From Seohaeicola saemankumensis (GTDB lineage: Bacteria > Pseudomonadota > Alphaproteobacteria > Rhodobacterales > Rhodobacteraceae): a DNA stretch of 64,000 nucleotides. The stretch covers positions 62,001 to 126,000 of the forward strand of contig NZ_JAIUZI010000015.1 in assembly GCF_020171285.1 (NCBI RefSeq), in the 5' to 3' direction. Shown here one piece after another: positions 45,139 to 54,711 of the stretch. The first letter of the stretch is position 1. Each line of letters starts with the position of its first letter. A model generated the notes under the pieces. The model did not search any database. It was not told where the DNA came from and was given only the letters and a program-made list of their open reading frames with translations. The position numbers and the translations under genes are program-made.

Positions 45139-46139
45139 GTTGGACACCCGGCATGGAACTGCGGGAAAACTGGCTGGGACAGGTCCGCGAAGAGATCATC
45201 GACCCCGACCGCGAAATCGTCGATCCGCATCACCATCTATGGAACCGTGGCGGCTCAGTCTATGAGATGGAGCAGCTTTGGGGTGACACCGGTTCCGGCC
45301 ACAACGTGGTTCAAACCATGTTCATGGAGTGCCATGCCTATTATGACATGGAGGCCGACGCGCGCTTCCGTCCGGTGGGAGAAACCGCGACTGTGGCGGC
45401 GATGGCACAGGACACGCCCACCGGGCGCGCGCAACTGGCCGGGATCATCTCGCATGCCGATCTGCGCGATCCGAATGTAGGCGACGTTCTGGATGCGCAT
45501 GAAGAGGCGGGGCAGGGGCTCTTTCGCGGAATTCGCCAGTCAGGTGCCCACGATTCCGATGCCGACGTGCTGACGATCAAGCCGCGTGGCCCAAAGGGCC
45601 TCTATGCCGATCCGGATTTTCGCAAAGGAATGGAGATCCTGGGAGACCGAGGGTTGACCTATGACACCTGGCACTACCACCCGCAGGCCAAAGATTTTCT
45701 GGATCTGGCCCGCGCCGTGCCGGACACCACGATCATTCTGGACCATTTCGGAACCCCGTTGGGCGTCGGCCGGTTCGCCGGGAAGCGCAACGAGATCTTT
45801 GCAAAATGGAAAGACGACATGGCTGCACTGGCCGAATGCCCCAATGTTCACGCAAAGATCGGCGGCTTCGCAATGCCCGACAACGGCTGGGGCTGGCATC
45901 AGGCCGAACGTCCCCCGACATCGGATGAATTCGTCGAGGCGCAGGCCGACTGGTACCACCACATGATCGCCTGTTTCGGCCCCGACCGCTGCATGTTCGA
46001 AAGCAACTTCCCGGTGGACCGCACCGCGATAAACTATCCCGTGCTGTGGAACGGTCTGAAAAAGATCGCCGCGCGCTACGATAAAGCCGCGCGCGACGCG
46101 ATGTTTGCGGGTACAGCCCGGCGGGTTTACCGCCTGTAA
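45135..46139 (+). CDS. Amidohydrolase-fold metal-dependent hydrolase (PF04909, PDC-lactonase-like)
   Basis: The 334-residue protein is a TIM-barrel amidohydrolase. The metal motif is VDPHHHLW, TWHYHP and LDHFG supply later ligands, and FGPDRCMFESNFPVDR is the typical end with the catalytic-type Asp. The family includes 2-pyrone-4,6-dicarboxylate lactonase and other lactone or ring-acid hydrolases; substrate here is unknown. It starts in the end of tesB (ATGA) and is the last gene of the HxlR operon. It overlaps a convergent SDR gene by 13 bases. Confidence 0.9.
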   Translation: MSWTPGMELRENWLGQVREEIIDPDREIVDPHHHLWNRGGSVYEMEQLWGDTGSGHNVVQTMFMECHAYYDMEADARFRPVGETATVAAMAQDTPTGRAQLAGIISHADLRDPNVGDVLDAHEEAGQGLFRGIRQSGAHDSDADVLTIKPRGPKGLYADPDFRKGMEILGDRGLTYDTWHYHPQAKDFLDLARAVPDTTIILDHFGTPLGVGRFAGKRNEIFAKWKDDMAALAECPNVHAKIGGFAMPDNGWGWHQAERPPTSDEFVEAQADWYHHMIACFGPDRCMFESNFPVDRTAINYPVLWNGLKKIAARYDKAARDAMFAGTARRVYRL

Positions 46140-46903
46140 CGGCCGGCGTATGCGCGATTGAGTTTGCGCATACCACCGATCCAGCGATCATAATTCTCGG
46201 TCTTTTTGCGCATATAGCCCAGCACTTCGGGGTGCGGGAGCACCAGGAACGTCTCGTTCCGGATGGTTTCAACGCAAGCATCCGCCACAGGTTCAGGCTC
46301 CAGCATCCCATCCAGGCTGGCAACGCCGTCCTCGTGGCCGCGGGTCATTTCCGAACGCACAGCCTGCGGGCATAGCACCGAAACCTTGATGCCGTCGTCG
46401 CCATATGTCAGGGCGAGCCACTCCGCCAAACCGACGGCCGCATGTTTGGTGACACCGTAGGGCGCTGATCCAACCTGGTTCAGCAGACCGGCCGCCGAGG
46501 CCGTGTTGAGCAGGTAGCCGCCTCCACGCTCTTTCATCAGAGGGACGAGGTGACGCGCGGCCCAGACGTGGGCCATGACGTTGATATCCCAGATCCGCTG
46601 CCAGTCTTCATTAGAGGCCTCGGGACCGCCCGGCATGAGAATGCCGGCGTTCGAGCAAAACAGATCAATCGGTCCGACCTCGGCCTCGACCCGCTCGATC
46701 AGCGCCTTGATCTGCTCCTCGATGCCGACATTCACTGCAATGGCCAAGCCGTCAATCTGGGCGGCGGTTTCTTCGGCCCCCTCCAAGTTGAGATCGGCAC
46801 AGACCACCTTGCGCGCACCTTCCTCGGCAAAGCGCAACGCCAGGGCCCGGCCAATACCACTAGCCGCACCTGTCACCACTATGATCTTGTCTTTCAGTTC
46901 CAT
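46127..46903 (-). CDS. SDR family oxidoreductase
   Basis: The 258-residue protein is a classical SDR with TGAASGIGRALAL for cofactor binding, VCADLN, CSNAGILMPGG, a catalytic Ser in NTASAAG and YGVTKHAAVG (Tyr and Lys). The adenine-ribose site Asp (CADL) suggests NAD preference. The C-terminus is Arg/Tyr-rich (YAGRYRR). The gene lies 47 bases downstream of an acyl-CoA ligase gene in the same direction, so the two likely form a unit. Confidence 0.92.
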   Translation of the reverse strand: MELKDKIIVVTGAASGIGRALALRFAEEGARKVVCADLNLEGAEETAAQIDGLAIAVNVGIEEQIKALIERVEAEVGPIDLFCSNAGILMPGGPEASNEDWQRIWDINVMAHVWAARHLVPLMKERGGGYLLNTASAAGLLNQVGSAPYGVTKHAAVGLAEWLALTYGDDGIKVSVLCPQAVRSEMTRGHEDGVASLDGMLEPEPVADACVETIRNETFLVLPHPEVLGYMRKKTENYDRWIGGMRKLNRAYAGRYRR

Positions 46904-46950
46904 GTCAGTTCCTTCGTCTCGTGACTTATTCTTGGGGCTCGATCGCGGCG

Positions 46951-48651
46951 CTAGGCAGATATCTGTTCGAGACACTGTGCCCGGATAACCCGGCGATCGA
47001 TCTTGTCTGTAGCTCCTCGCGCCAGCGGAGCCGTCTGAATCCAAAGTTGCTCGGGAATCTTGAAGCGGGCGATATGCGCACCCAGAAAGCCCAAGAGATC
47101 GTCCGGATCTACGGTCATTCCTTCTCGTATCATGACCGCCGCGCCGACGACCTCTCCTAGCCGATCATGTGGTACCGCAAAGGCGCAGGCCTCTGCCACG
47201 GCAGGGTGCGTATGCAACGCGGCCTCCACATCAAGGCAGGCAATATTTTCGCCGCCACGGATGACGATGTTCTTCTTTCGATCTACGATGGTGATGAAAC
47301 CGTCTTCGTCAATCCATCCCAGATCCCCGGTCCGCAGCCATCCGTCCTGTAGAACTTCGGAAGTAGCCTTGGGCTTATTCAAGTATGTCCGCATGTTACA
47401 AGGGCTTTTTACAGTGATTTCTCCCACCTGTCCGGGCGGAACGTCGTCGCCGTCATCGTCGAGAAATCTAAGTTCCTGGATTGGTTGATACAGGCGCCCG
47501 GCAGAACCGGGGCGGGCGACATAATCATCTCCCGCCATTCCGATCCCAATTGCATTGGTTTCCGTCATGCCCCAACCCGTCGCAACATCGGCTTCTGGAA
47601 ACTCACGGGCAAGCTCAGCAACCTGAGCAGGCGGTCGCTTTGCTCCCCCCGAACCCAAAAACTCCAGAGACGACAGCGAACGCCCAAAGCGTTTGGCCGC
47701 AACCAACAAATCGGCGGTCTGGGTCGGTACCCCCAGAAAACGGGTAATTTGTTCTCCTTCGATCAGTTCAGAGGCCACTTCGGCATCCCATTTCTCCATT
47801 AAAACGACCTTGGCCCCCAAAGGGATCGAGAGAAGGAACAAGGCGTGCGATGCTGTGACATGGAATAGCGGCGTCGCAATCAACAAAGCCGGTCGGAGGG
47901 CAGGAGGCGCATCAGGGGCAGGTGGCGTGATCAACGGCCCCATTTCGATCTGCATCAACCAAGTGTAGACAGCGTTTATGGCTCCACGATGAGTCTGTAC
48001 GACACCCTTTGGATGGCTTGTCGTTCCCGAAGAATACATGATCGCGAAATCATCATCAGGCGCGATTGACGTCACCGATTGAAACCCTGAATTACCGTTA
48101 TTTTTCAGCTCACTATATGAATAACCTGAATTGGTCTCTGCGTCTCCTACACCGACAATGATGAGGCCGCGCCGTTCTGTCAAAGGACGCAGGCGCGATG
48201 CACGCGCGTCATCCGCAAAGACCAATGTCGCACCAGTGTCTTCCAAGGCATAATCCAGTTCTTCGGTGGTCCACCACGCATTCAGAAACGCGGTGACGCC
48301 GCCCAAGGATGCGATAGCCATAAAAAGCACCAGCATTTCCGGGCAGTTCCGCATCGCAAGCGCAACCCGGGTCCCGTTGCTGACGCCGTATTGCCGGTGA
48401 AGACCATCGGCTAACCGTCTAACATCATGTAGGAAATCATCGTAACTCCAGCGCCTTTCGCCAAATACAACGTAGTCGGATGTTCCGTCATCATGCCGAT
48501 GCTTACTATCGATCAGCAGTTCCGGGATCGAACGGGGAGCATTGGAGAAAACGCGGTATTCGATGCTATCGATCCGACAAGATCCGGTTGCGAACCTGGG
48601 GTCTTCTCTGGTGATCTTCGCGACTGCTTCATCAATCGTCAGTCCGTTCAC
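46951..48651 (-). CDS. AMP-forming acyl-CoA synthetase
   Basis: The 566-residue protein is a class I adenylate-forming ligase which activates a carboxylic acid to its CoA ester. Motifs are IMYSSGTTSHPKGVVQTH (P-loop), GWGMTETN, GWLRTGDLGWIDEDGFI and DRKKNIVIRGGENI; the C-terminal GATDKIDRRVIR holds the catalytic Lys. Homologues typically begin near TIDEAV, so I chose the GTG at 48651 rather than TTG at 48735. A 15-codon leader frame with a strong ribosome site ends exactly over this GTG. Part of the gene (around 48060-48140) is AT-richer than its neighbours. The acid substrate is unknown. Confidence 0.88.
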   Translation of the reverse strand: MNGLTIDEAVAKITREDPRFATGSCRIDSIEYRVFSNAPRSIPELLIDSKHRHDDGTSDYVVFGERRWSYDDFLHDVRRLADGLHRQYGVSNGTRVALAMRNCPEMLVLFMAIASLGGVTAFLNAWWTTEELDYALEDTGATLVFADDARASRLRPLTERRGLIIVGVGDAETNSGYSYSELKNNGNSGFQSVTSIAPDDDFAIMYSSGTTSHPKGVVQTHRGAINAVYTWLMQIEMGPLITPPAPDAPPALRPALLIATPLFHVTASHALFLLSIPLGAKVVLMEKWDAEVASELIEGEQITRFLGVPTQTADLLVAAKRFGRSLSSLEFLGSGGAKRPPAQVAELAREFPEADVATGWGMTETNAIGIGMAGDDYVARPGSAGRLYQPIQELRFLDDDGDDVPPGQVGEITVKSPCNMRTYLNKPKATSEVLQDGWLRTGDLGWIDEDGFITIVDRKKNIVIRGGENIACLDVEAALHTHPAVAEACAFAVPHDRLGEVVGAAVMIREGMTVDPDDLLGFLGAHIARFKIPEQLWIQTAPLARGATDKIDRRVIRAQCLEQISA

Positions 48652-48695
48652 AGCGAGCGTTCCCGTTCCGGTCGACGATCGGCTAAGTTTGACAC
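48648..48695 (-). CDS. Possible 15-residue leader peptide ahead of the acyl-CoA synthetase
   Basis: GTG at 48695 has GGGAGG with 8-base spacing, the best ribosome site of the region. It encodes MSNLADRRPERERSL and stops at TGA overlapping the synthetase GTG start (GTGA). Translational coupling is plausible; the peptide has no recognisable family and could be chance. Confidence 0.35.
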   Translation of the reverse strand: MSNLADRRPERERSL

Positions 48696-49088
48696 GATGA
48701 AATCCTCCCGATGATCCATCAAACCAACACAGCAATGTTACGTTTGAAGCCAGTCAGAGAAACCTTAGTGTTGAAGCCGAGGGAAGCCAATACCGCTCTG
48801 CGGTTTGTTTTTCCGCAGGTGTCGGATCCGGGGCACGGCCTTCGGGGCACCTCTGTATTTTACATAATACTGATTATGCGTTCTATTGTGGTGTAGCGGG
48901 CACATTCAATACTGGCTTGCGCCAATTCCCCTACCTTGCTGAAAAGCAAGAAGAACGACTGCTCCGAAAACAGCTTCAACCATTAGTACAGAGAATGGGT
49001 ACTCGCGCCCAACCGTCGGAAAACCTCCTGAACCGGATACCCGGGCACGGAGCCTCAGATCCGTCACCGACAGTTTTGAGAACATACG
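48696..49088. other. Regulatory region upstream of the acyl-CoA synthetase
   Basis: No supported gene. It contains a perfect inverted repeat CATAAT-ACTG-ATTATG at 48863-48878, a plausible operator for a TetR- or MarR-type repressor, in a locally AT-rich tract. No other structure recognised. Confidence 0.45.
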
Positions 49089-50879
49089 TCATTCAGCAGC
49101 CAGTGAATCTTTGTTATCTTCGGAGCGCCGTAGCGTTTCAAAGGCCTCATACTGCGACAGAAATACTTTCCCAGAAAGTTCATCCAGGAAATGAGAGCAC
49201 CTGAGACGGTCCATGACCGGACCTTTGACTTCGGACAGATGCATCGTCACCCCCATGTCGGTCAGTCTCTGATTGATCGCTTCCAAAGATTCCAGCGCGC
49301 TGAGATCAATTTCATTCACTGCGGAACACATCAGAATTACATGTTTGATCTCTGTTCGGTTCCGGTGAACACGAGCGAGGATCAAGTCTTCCATCTGTCG
49401 CGCGTTCGCGAAATACAGGCTTTCATCGATGCGCAATGTCACAACGGCCGGATCAGTAATGACCTTGTGCCGGTGAATGTTTCGGAAGTGCTGGCTGCCC
49501 GGTACCTGCCCCACTTCGGCGACATGTGGGCGAGACGTTTTCCAGACAAACAGCGCCAGCGACACCAGAACACCCGTGGCCACACCGATTTCCACTCCGA
49601 CCAAAAGCGTCAGCAGGATGGTGATGGAAACCGCCGCGAAATCGGCGCGTGAATAAGACCAGCTGCGCCATAGAATAGTGAGATCGACCAGCGATAGAAC
49701 CGCGACGATGATCGTTGCCGCCAGTGTCGCTTTGGGAAGGAAGAACAGCAACGGTGTCAGGAACATCGCCGCCAGCAACAGACCTATTGCGGTGAATGCG
49801 CCGGCCGCCGGGGTTTCCGCGCCAGCATCATAGTTCACAACAGAACGCGCAAACCCGCCGGTCACCGGGTACCCGCCGGAAAAGGCTGATGAGAGGTTGG
49901 ATGCGCCCAGTGCGATCAGCTCTTGGTTCGGCGTGATACGTTGCCGTTTCTTTGCTGCCAGTGTCTGGGCAACCGAAACGCTTTCCACGTAGCCAATGAT
50001 AGAGATCAGCGCAGCCGGCCCAGCAAGCGCCAGCATCATGCTGGTGTCTAGAGTTGGCACACCTAGTGGAGGCAAACCCGTGGGGACCGCGCCAACCACT
50101 GCTACCCCTGCCCCCGGCAGATCCAGTACCCAGGCTCCGATCGTCGTCCCGATCACGGCAAATACCGGGCCAATGCGCCCGAGTGTACCGGCCAGTTTTT
50201 GGGACATGCCGAACCGGCGCACCAGAAAAGCAGCCATGCCTTTGCGGACCCAGAAAAGGAACGCCAAAGCGATCACCCCGACAGCAACTGTGGCGAGATT
50301 GGCAGATCCAATTTCGTGCCACAAGGAGACCAGGATTTCTGGCAAAGTGTGACCGTGGGCCGGTACACCTAAAATGTGCTTTAGCTGGCTTGTCGCGATC
50401 AGCAGACCCGACGCGGTAATGAACCCGGCAATAACCGGATGTGACAGGAAATTCGCAACTACTCCCAGTCGCAGAACCCCCATAACGACCAGCATCAGCC
50501 CCGACAGCATTGCAAGTATGGCGGCGGCGGCTGTGTACTCGGCTATCGAGGACAGCTGAAGCGGCGCCAGCGCCGAGGCCGTCATCAACGACACCACCGC
50601 AACAGGGCCAACGGCAAGTGCCCGGCTGGTTCCAAAAATCGCATAAAAGACAAGCGGCAGGATCGACGCATAAAGCCCGACCTCCGCAGGCAGACCAGCC
50701 AGCAAAGCATAGGCCAGCGATTGCGGGATCAGCATGATCGTCACAATTACAGCGGCCGTTGCGTCCCCCGTAAACTGAGCGGCGTCATAACTGCGGCCCC
50801 AGGATAGGACAGGAAAAACACGCTCAAGACGGTCGCGCTTCAGCACGGTTGCTGCAAAAGTCTGGATTGTCGATTTCAA
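49089..50879 (-). CDS. SulP family anion transporter with STAS domain
   Basis: The 596-residue inner-membrane protein has about 12-14 hydrophobic segments and the SulP signature at the N-terminus (AAVIVTIMLIPQSLAYALLAGLPAEVGLYAS-type, and YAIFGTSRALAVGPVAVVSLM). The last ~110 residues are a STAS domain (VTLRIDESLYFANA, CSAVNEIDLSALESL). Members carry sulfate, bicarbonate or dicarboxylates; the substrate cannot be read. The start is a TTG at 50879 with AGG upstream. It stands alone between intergenic regions. Confidence 0.93.
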   Translation of the reverse strand: MKSTIQTFAATVLKRDRLERVFPVLSWGRSYDAAQFTGDATAAVIVTIMLIPQSLAYALLAGLPAEVGLYASILPLVFYAIFGTSRALAVGPVAVVSLMTASALAPLQLSSIAEYTAAAAILAMLSGLMLVVMGVLRLGVVANFLSHPVIAGFITASGLLIATSQLKHILGVPAHGHTLPEILVSLWHEIGSANLATVAVGVIALAFLFWVRKGMAAFLVRRFGMSQKLAGTLGRIGPVFAVIGTTIGAWVLDLPGAGVAVVGAVPTGLPPLGVPTLDTSMMLALAGPAALISIIGYVESVSVAQTLAAKKRQRITPNQELIALGASNLSSAFSGGYPVTGGFARSVVNYDAGAETPAAGAFTAIGLLLAAMFLTPLLFFLPKATLAATIIVAVLSLVDLTILWRSWSYSRADFAAVSITILLTLLVGVEIGVATGVLVSLALFVWKTSRPHVAEVGQVPGSQHFRNIHRHKVITDPAVVTLRIDESLYFANARQMEDLILARVHRNRTEIKHVILMCSAVNEIDLSALESLEAINQRLTDMGVTMHLSEVKGPVMDRLRCSHFLDELSGKVFLSQYEAFETLRRSEDNKDSLAAE

Positions 50880-50989
50880 GCTGACCTGCCTTTGGGGTGC
50901 CGTGTTCCGAATACATATCTCATTTTTTATATATGTTTAAGCCGGGGCTTGTGAACCCATGAAATCAGAAAAAGGGAAACCGGGCGGTG

Positions 50990-51024
50990 AAAATGAAAAA
51001 GGCCGGGCATATACCCAGCCTTTT
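50990..51024 (-). terminator. Rho-independent terminator after the glutaryl-CoA dehydrogenase gene
   Basis: On the minus strand AAAGGCTGGG and CCCGGCCTTT pair around a TATATG loop with one G-T pair and a T-rich tail follows (TTTTTCATTTT). It also has a T-run on the plus strand. Confidence 0.75.
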
Positions 51025-51060
51025 CAATATTTTACAAATTGTAGCTGAGCTTGGCCGAGG

Positions 51061-52278
51061 TTAGAAAAACGCCTGCAAACCGGTCTGAGCCCGCCCCAGG
51101 ATCAGCGCGTGAACGTCATGCGTACCCTCATAAGTGTTCACAGTTTCCAGATTCAGCAGATGCCGGATCACCTGGAACTCGAGGCTGATACCGTTGCCGC
51201 CATGCATGTCACGGGCATGACGCGCGATCTCCAGCGCTTTGCCGCAATTGTTGCGTTTGACTATGGAAATCATCTCTGGCGCGGCGTTGGCCTCGTCCAT
51301 CAGACGACCCACGCGCAGAGATGCCTGCAGGCCCAGTGCGATTTCCGTCTGCATGTCTGCCAGTTTGCGCTGAAACAGCTGTGTCTGCGCCAGCGGGCGA
51401 TTGAATTGCTGCCGGTCCAACCCGTATTGACGCGCCGCGTGCCAACAGGCTTCGGCCGCCCCCATCGCGCCCCAGCTGATGCCATAGCGGGCCCGGTTCA
51501 AACAGCCAAACGGTCCCTTCAGCCCCTGAACATTGGGAAGCAGCGCCTCTTCCCCTACCTCGACTCCGTCCAGCACGATTTCCCCGGTGATTGACGCGCG
51601 CAGGGACATCTTGTTCTCGATTTTGGGCGCGCTTAGCCCTTTCATGCCTTTTTCCAGAACAAATCCGCGGATCTTGCCGCCGTGGGCCTCGGATTTAGCC
51701 CAAACCACAAAGACATCCGCGATCGGCGCGTTCGAGATCCACATCTTGGATCCATTCAGCACATAGCCCCCCTGCACCTTTTCGGCGCGGGTTTTCATGC
51801 CGGCGGGGTCCGATCCCGCGTCGGGTTCGGTCAGACCGAAACAACCGATCCATTCACCGCTGGACAGTTTCGGCAGGTATTTCTGGCGTTGTTCCTCGGT
51901 GCCATAGGCATAGATCGGATACATTACGAGGCTGGATTGAACCGACATCATCGACCGGTAACCGCTGTCGACACGCTCGACCTCGCGCGCGACCAGACCA
52001 TAACTCACATAGCCCGCGCCTAGCCCGCCATATTCCTCCGGGATCGTGGTGCCCAGCAGGCCCATTTCGCCCATTTCACGAAAGATTTCGGGATCGGTCG
52101 TTTCATTGGCAAAGGCATCGGTGACCCGTGTTTGAAGCTTTTCCTGCGCATAGGCGCGCGCACTGGCAGAGATCATTCGCTCATCTTCGGTCAGTTGATC
52201 ATCCAACCGCAGAGGGTCCACCCAATCAAAGCTGGATAGATCGGGTGCATCCTTGGCGCGCAAAGTCGGGGTGGTCAT
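51061..52278 (-). CDS. gcdH: Glutaryl-CoA dehydrogenase-like acyl-CoA dehydrogenase
   Basis: The 405-residue flavoenzyme matches glutaryl-CoA dehydrogenases, which convert glutaryl-CoA to crotonyl-CoA plus CO2 in lysine and aromatic catabolism. It shows [64 protein letters not shown]-type segments and the catalytic Glu in [21 protein letters not shown]. The start [10 protein letters not shown] is at 52278 with a GGGAGA site. It is divergent from a LysR regulator, the usual arrangement for gcdH. Confidence 0.92.
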   Translation of the reverse strand: MTTPTLRAKDAPDLSSFDWVDPLRLDDQLTEDERMISASARAYAQEKLQTRVTDAFANETTDPEIFREMGEMGLLGTTIPEEYGGLGAGYVSYGLVAREVERVDSGYRSMMSVQSSLVMYPIYAYGTEEQRQKYLPKLSSGEWIGCFGLTEPDAGSDPAGMKTRAEKVQGGYVLNGSKMWISNAPIADVFVVWAKSEAHGGKIRGFVLEKGMKGLSAPKIENKMSLRASITGEIVLDGVEVGEEALLPNVQGLKGPFGCLNRARYGISWGAMGAAEACWHAARQYGLDRQQFNRPLAQTQLFQRKLADMQTEIALGLQASLRVGRLMDEANAAPEMISIVKRNNCGKALEIARHARDMHGGNGISLEFQVIRHLLNLETVNTYEGTHDVHALILGRAQTGLQAFF

Positions 52279-52350
52279 CGTTTCTTCTCCCAAAATCCTG
52301 ATTTGTGCGCAGACTAAACTGCAGGATCCGCAAGAAACAGCAAGACTTTC

Positions 52351-52376
52351 GCATAAAACTATGAGTAATACGCATA
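52351..52376. promoter_or_regulatory. Repeated GCATA/TATG half-sites between gcdH and lysR, candidate operator
   Basis: CATA-AAAC-TATG at 52352-52363 is a perfect short inverted repeat and a further GCATA follows at 52372. It lies in the 99-base divergent gap and abuts the lysR start, the position expected of an autoregulatory LysR site. Confidence 0.45.
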
Positions 52377-52377
52377 C

Positions 52378-53283
52378 ATGTCCTTGCCACGTCGCCTCAT
52401 GCCCTCTCTCGCCGCATTACGCGCCCTTGACGCGCTGGATCGCTTAGGCAGCGCATCGGCCGTTGCAGAAGAACTGTCTCTGACCCAAAGCGCCGTGAGC
52501 CGACAGCTGCAATCATTGGAAACGCAAATGGGCGTCACCCTGGTGGACCGCGACCGCAAGCGGTTGAACCTGACACCGGCGGGGCAACGGTTCGTCGCCG
52601 ATATTCGCCCGGCAATGGCACAGATCGTTCAGGCTGCTTTACAGTTGCAGGTGCCGCAGACAGGCGGCTCGCTCAACCTCGCCATCCTTCCGGCCTTTGG
52701 CATGCGGTGGTTGATGCCGCGTCTGCCGGACTTTGCCCGCCTGCACCCGGATGTCACGATCAACATGGCCACGCGGCTGGAACCATTTAACTTCGCCGGA
52801 GAACCCTTTGATGCGGCGATCTGGTATGGTTCCGGCGACTGGCCGGGAACCGAAAGCCTGCTGTTGAAGCACGAACAGGTGGTGCCTGTGTGTTCTCCGG
52901 ATGTGGCTCGGCGAATAGACGGCGCCGAAACCCTTCTGAAGATACCATTGCTGCATATTCAGTCGCGGCCAGGCGCCTGGTCGGACTGGTTTGCACGGCA
53001 GAACGTGTCTCTGAGCGGCCCGGTTCCGGGCACGCTCTATGATCAGTTTTCGACGATTACACAGGCGGCTCTACATGGGTTGGGGGTTGCCCTGATGCCG
53101 GATTACCTGGTGGAACAGGACCTCGCCACGGGACGTCTTGCGGCCCCCTGCGGCCCGCCGATTGAAACCGACGCCTCCTATCACCTGGTCTGGCCCGCCG
53201 CGACGCGCCAGGACACGGCGCTAAGCCTCTTTCGGGATTGGCTCAGTCCGCAAGCCCAGCCCGAAGACCCGCTGCCACGCTGA
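52378..53283 (+). CDS. LysR-family regulator, probable GcdR-type activator of gcdH
   Basis: The 301-residue protein has an N-terminal LysR HTH ([39 protein letters not shown]-type) and a substrate-binding domain with [13 protein letters not shown] and [19 protein letters not shown]. The subtype resembles GcvA-like regulators that sit beside gcdH. The start at 52378 is close to a candidate operator. It is convergent with phoB, 9 bases away. Confidence 0.88.
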   Translation: MSLPRRLMPSLAALRALDALDRLGSASAVAEELSLTQSAVSRQLQSLETQMGVTLVDRDRKRLNLTPAGQRFVADIRPAMAQIVQAALQLQVPQTGGSLNLAILPAFGMRWLMPRLPDFARLHPDVTINMATRLEPFNFAGEPFDAAIWYGSGDWPGTESLLLKHEQVVPVCSPDVARRIDGAETLLKIPLLHIQSRPGAWSDWFARQNVSLSGPVPGTLYDQFSTITQAALHGLGVALMPDYLVEQDLATGRLAAPCGPPIETDASYHLVWPAATRQDTALSLFRDWLSPQAQPEDPLPR

Positions 53284-53292
53284 AACCTTGGG

Positions 53293-53982
53293 TTAGCCCA
53301 GGGCATACCCCGCACCGCGCACAGTTCGAACCGGATCGGGCCCGCCATGTTGCGTCAGCGCCTTGCGGAGGCGCCCGATGTGCACATCCACGGTCCGGGT
53401 ATCGACATAGATGTCGCGCCCCCAGACTCGGTCCAGCAATTGTTCCCGGCTCCAGACCCGGCCCGGTTTCTCCATGAAGGTGCTGAGTAGACGAAACTCC
53501 GTCGGACCAAGCTTCAATGGATGCTCCGACCGGCTGACCTTGTGCGTTTCCGCGTCCAGAACGATATCGTCGTATTCCAGCCGCAGCCCCACGGTAGACG
53601 GGCGCACCCGGCGCAGCTGGCTGCGCACGCGGGCCATCAGTTCGATCACGGAATAGGGTTTCACGACATAGTCATCGGCCCCGGTCTCAAGCCCGCGCAC
53701 CTTGTCGACTTCCTCGGACCGCGCCGACAGCATGATGATCGGGATTGACCGGGTCTCGGGACGAGTTTTCAGCCGTCGACAGACCTCGATGCCCGATAGG
53801 TTGGGCATCATCCAGTCCAATACGATGATGTCGGGCGTGTCCTCGTCGACAAGCAACAGCGCTTCATCTCCGTTTTCGGCCTTCAGAACCCGGAAACCTT
53901 CCGCCTCCAGATTATAGGCCAGCACCTCGCGCTGAGCCATCTCATCCTCGACCACCAGAACCGTGGGCTGATCGGCAGACAT
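53293..53982 (-). CDS. phoB: Phosphate regulon response regulator PhoB
   Basis: The 229-residue OmpR-type regulator has a receiver domain with the acidic pocket VVEDEM, phosphoacceptor Asp56 in VLDWMMP and Lys in VKPYS, then a winged helix ending VDVHIGRLRKAL with RTVRGAGYALG. It activates phosphate-starvation genes after phosphorylation by PhoR. It is the last gene of the pho-pst unit, 3 bases after phoU. Confidence 0.96.
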   Translation of the reverse strand: MSADQPTVLVVEDEMAQREVLAYNLEAEGFRVLKAENGDEALLLVDEDTPDIIVLDWMMPNLSGIEVCRRLKTRPETRSIPIIMLSARSEEVDKVRGLETGADDYVVKPYSVIELMARVRSQLRRVRPSTVGLRLEYDDIVLDAETHKVSRSEHPLKLGPTEFRLLSTFMEKPGRVWSREQLLDRVWGRDIYVDTRTVDVHIGRLRKALTQHGGPDPVRTVRGAGYALG

Positions 53983-53985
53983 GGC

Positions 53986-54696
53986 TTACCCTTCCACCCG
54001 GCGTTCCGATGTCAGATCGGCCTTGGGTCGATCCTCTGTCGGGCGATCGCCACTGACCAGATAAACAACCTGCTCGGCGATTGAGGTCACGTGATCACCC
54101 ATACGTTCAATGTTTTTGGCAATGAAGTGCAGGTGCATGCAGGGTGTGATGTTGCGGGGGTCCTCCATCATGAAGGTCAAGAATTCGCGGAACAGGGCGT
54201 TATACATCTGGTCGACCTCGCGGTCGCGGTCGATGACGTCCCGTGCCAGTTCCTTGTCGCGCTGGATATAGGAATCCAGCGCATCCTTGAGCATCAGTTC
54301 AACTTCGCGTGCCATTCGCCGCAGCGAGGCCGCGCTGTCATTCACCGGGGGCTGCTGGCTCAGCACACCGGTCCGCTTGGCGATGTTCTTGGCATAATCC
54401 CCGATGCGTTCCAGGTTCGCGCTGATCTTCATGACTGTCAGGACAATCCGCAAATCGCCGGCTGCCGGTGCCCGCAAAGCGATCAGCCGAGCAGTGTCCT
54501 GGTTGATCATGTCTTCCAGCGTGTCGATGGCCGCATCGCCACGACGGACCTTTTCGGCCAGCTCTTCGTCGCGGGTTTCCAGCGACCTTGCCGCCTCCAT
54601 GATGGCGGCCTCAACCAGCCCGCCCATCTTCATGATCCGCGCCTGAACCGCTTCCAGATCCCGGTCAAAGACGCTTGCGATATGTTGCTCTGGCAT
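53986..54696 (-). CDS. phoU: Phosphate transport system regulator PhoU
   Basis: The 236-residue all-helical protein has two PhoU repeats, each with the E/DxxxD metal-binding type pattern (RVGDYAKNIAKR-like: ERIGDYAKNIAKR; ERMGDHVTSIAEQVVYLVSG). It restrains PhoR signalling when phosphate is ample through contact with the Pst transporter. The start MPEQHIAS at 54696 has GGAGA upstream. It lies 15 bases after pstB and 3 before phoB. Confidence 0.96.
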   Translation of the reverse strand: MPEQHIASVFDRDLEAVQARIMKMGGLVEAAIMEAARSLETRDEELAEKVRRGDAAIDTLEDMINQDTARLIALRAPAAGDLRIVLTVMKISANLERIGDYAKNIAKRTGVLSQQPPVNDSAASLRRMAREVELMLKDALDSYIQRDKELARDVIDRDREVDQMYNALFREFLTFMMEDPRNITPCMHLHFIAKNIERMGDHVTSIAEQVVYLVSGDRPTEDRPKADLTSERRVEG

Positions 54697-54711
54697 CTTT
54701 CTCTCCACTGA

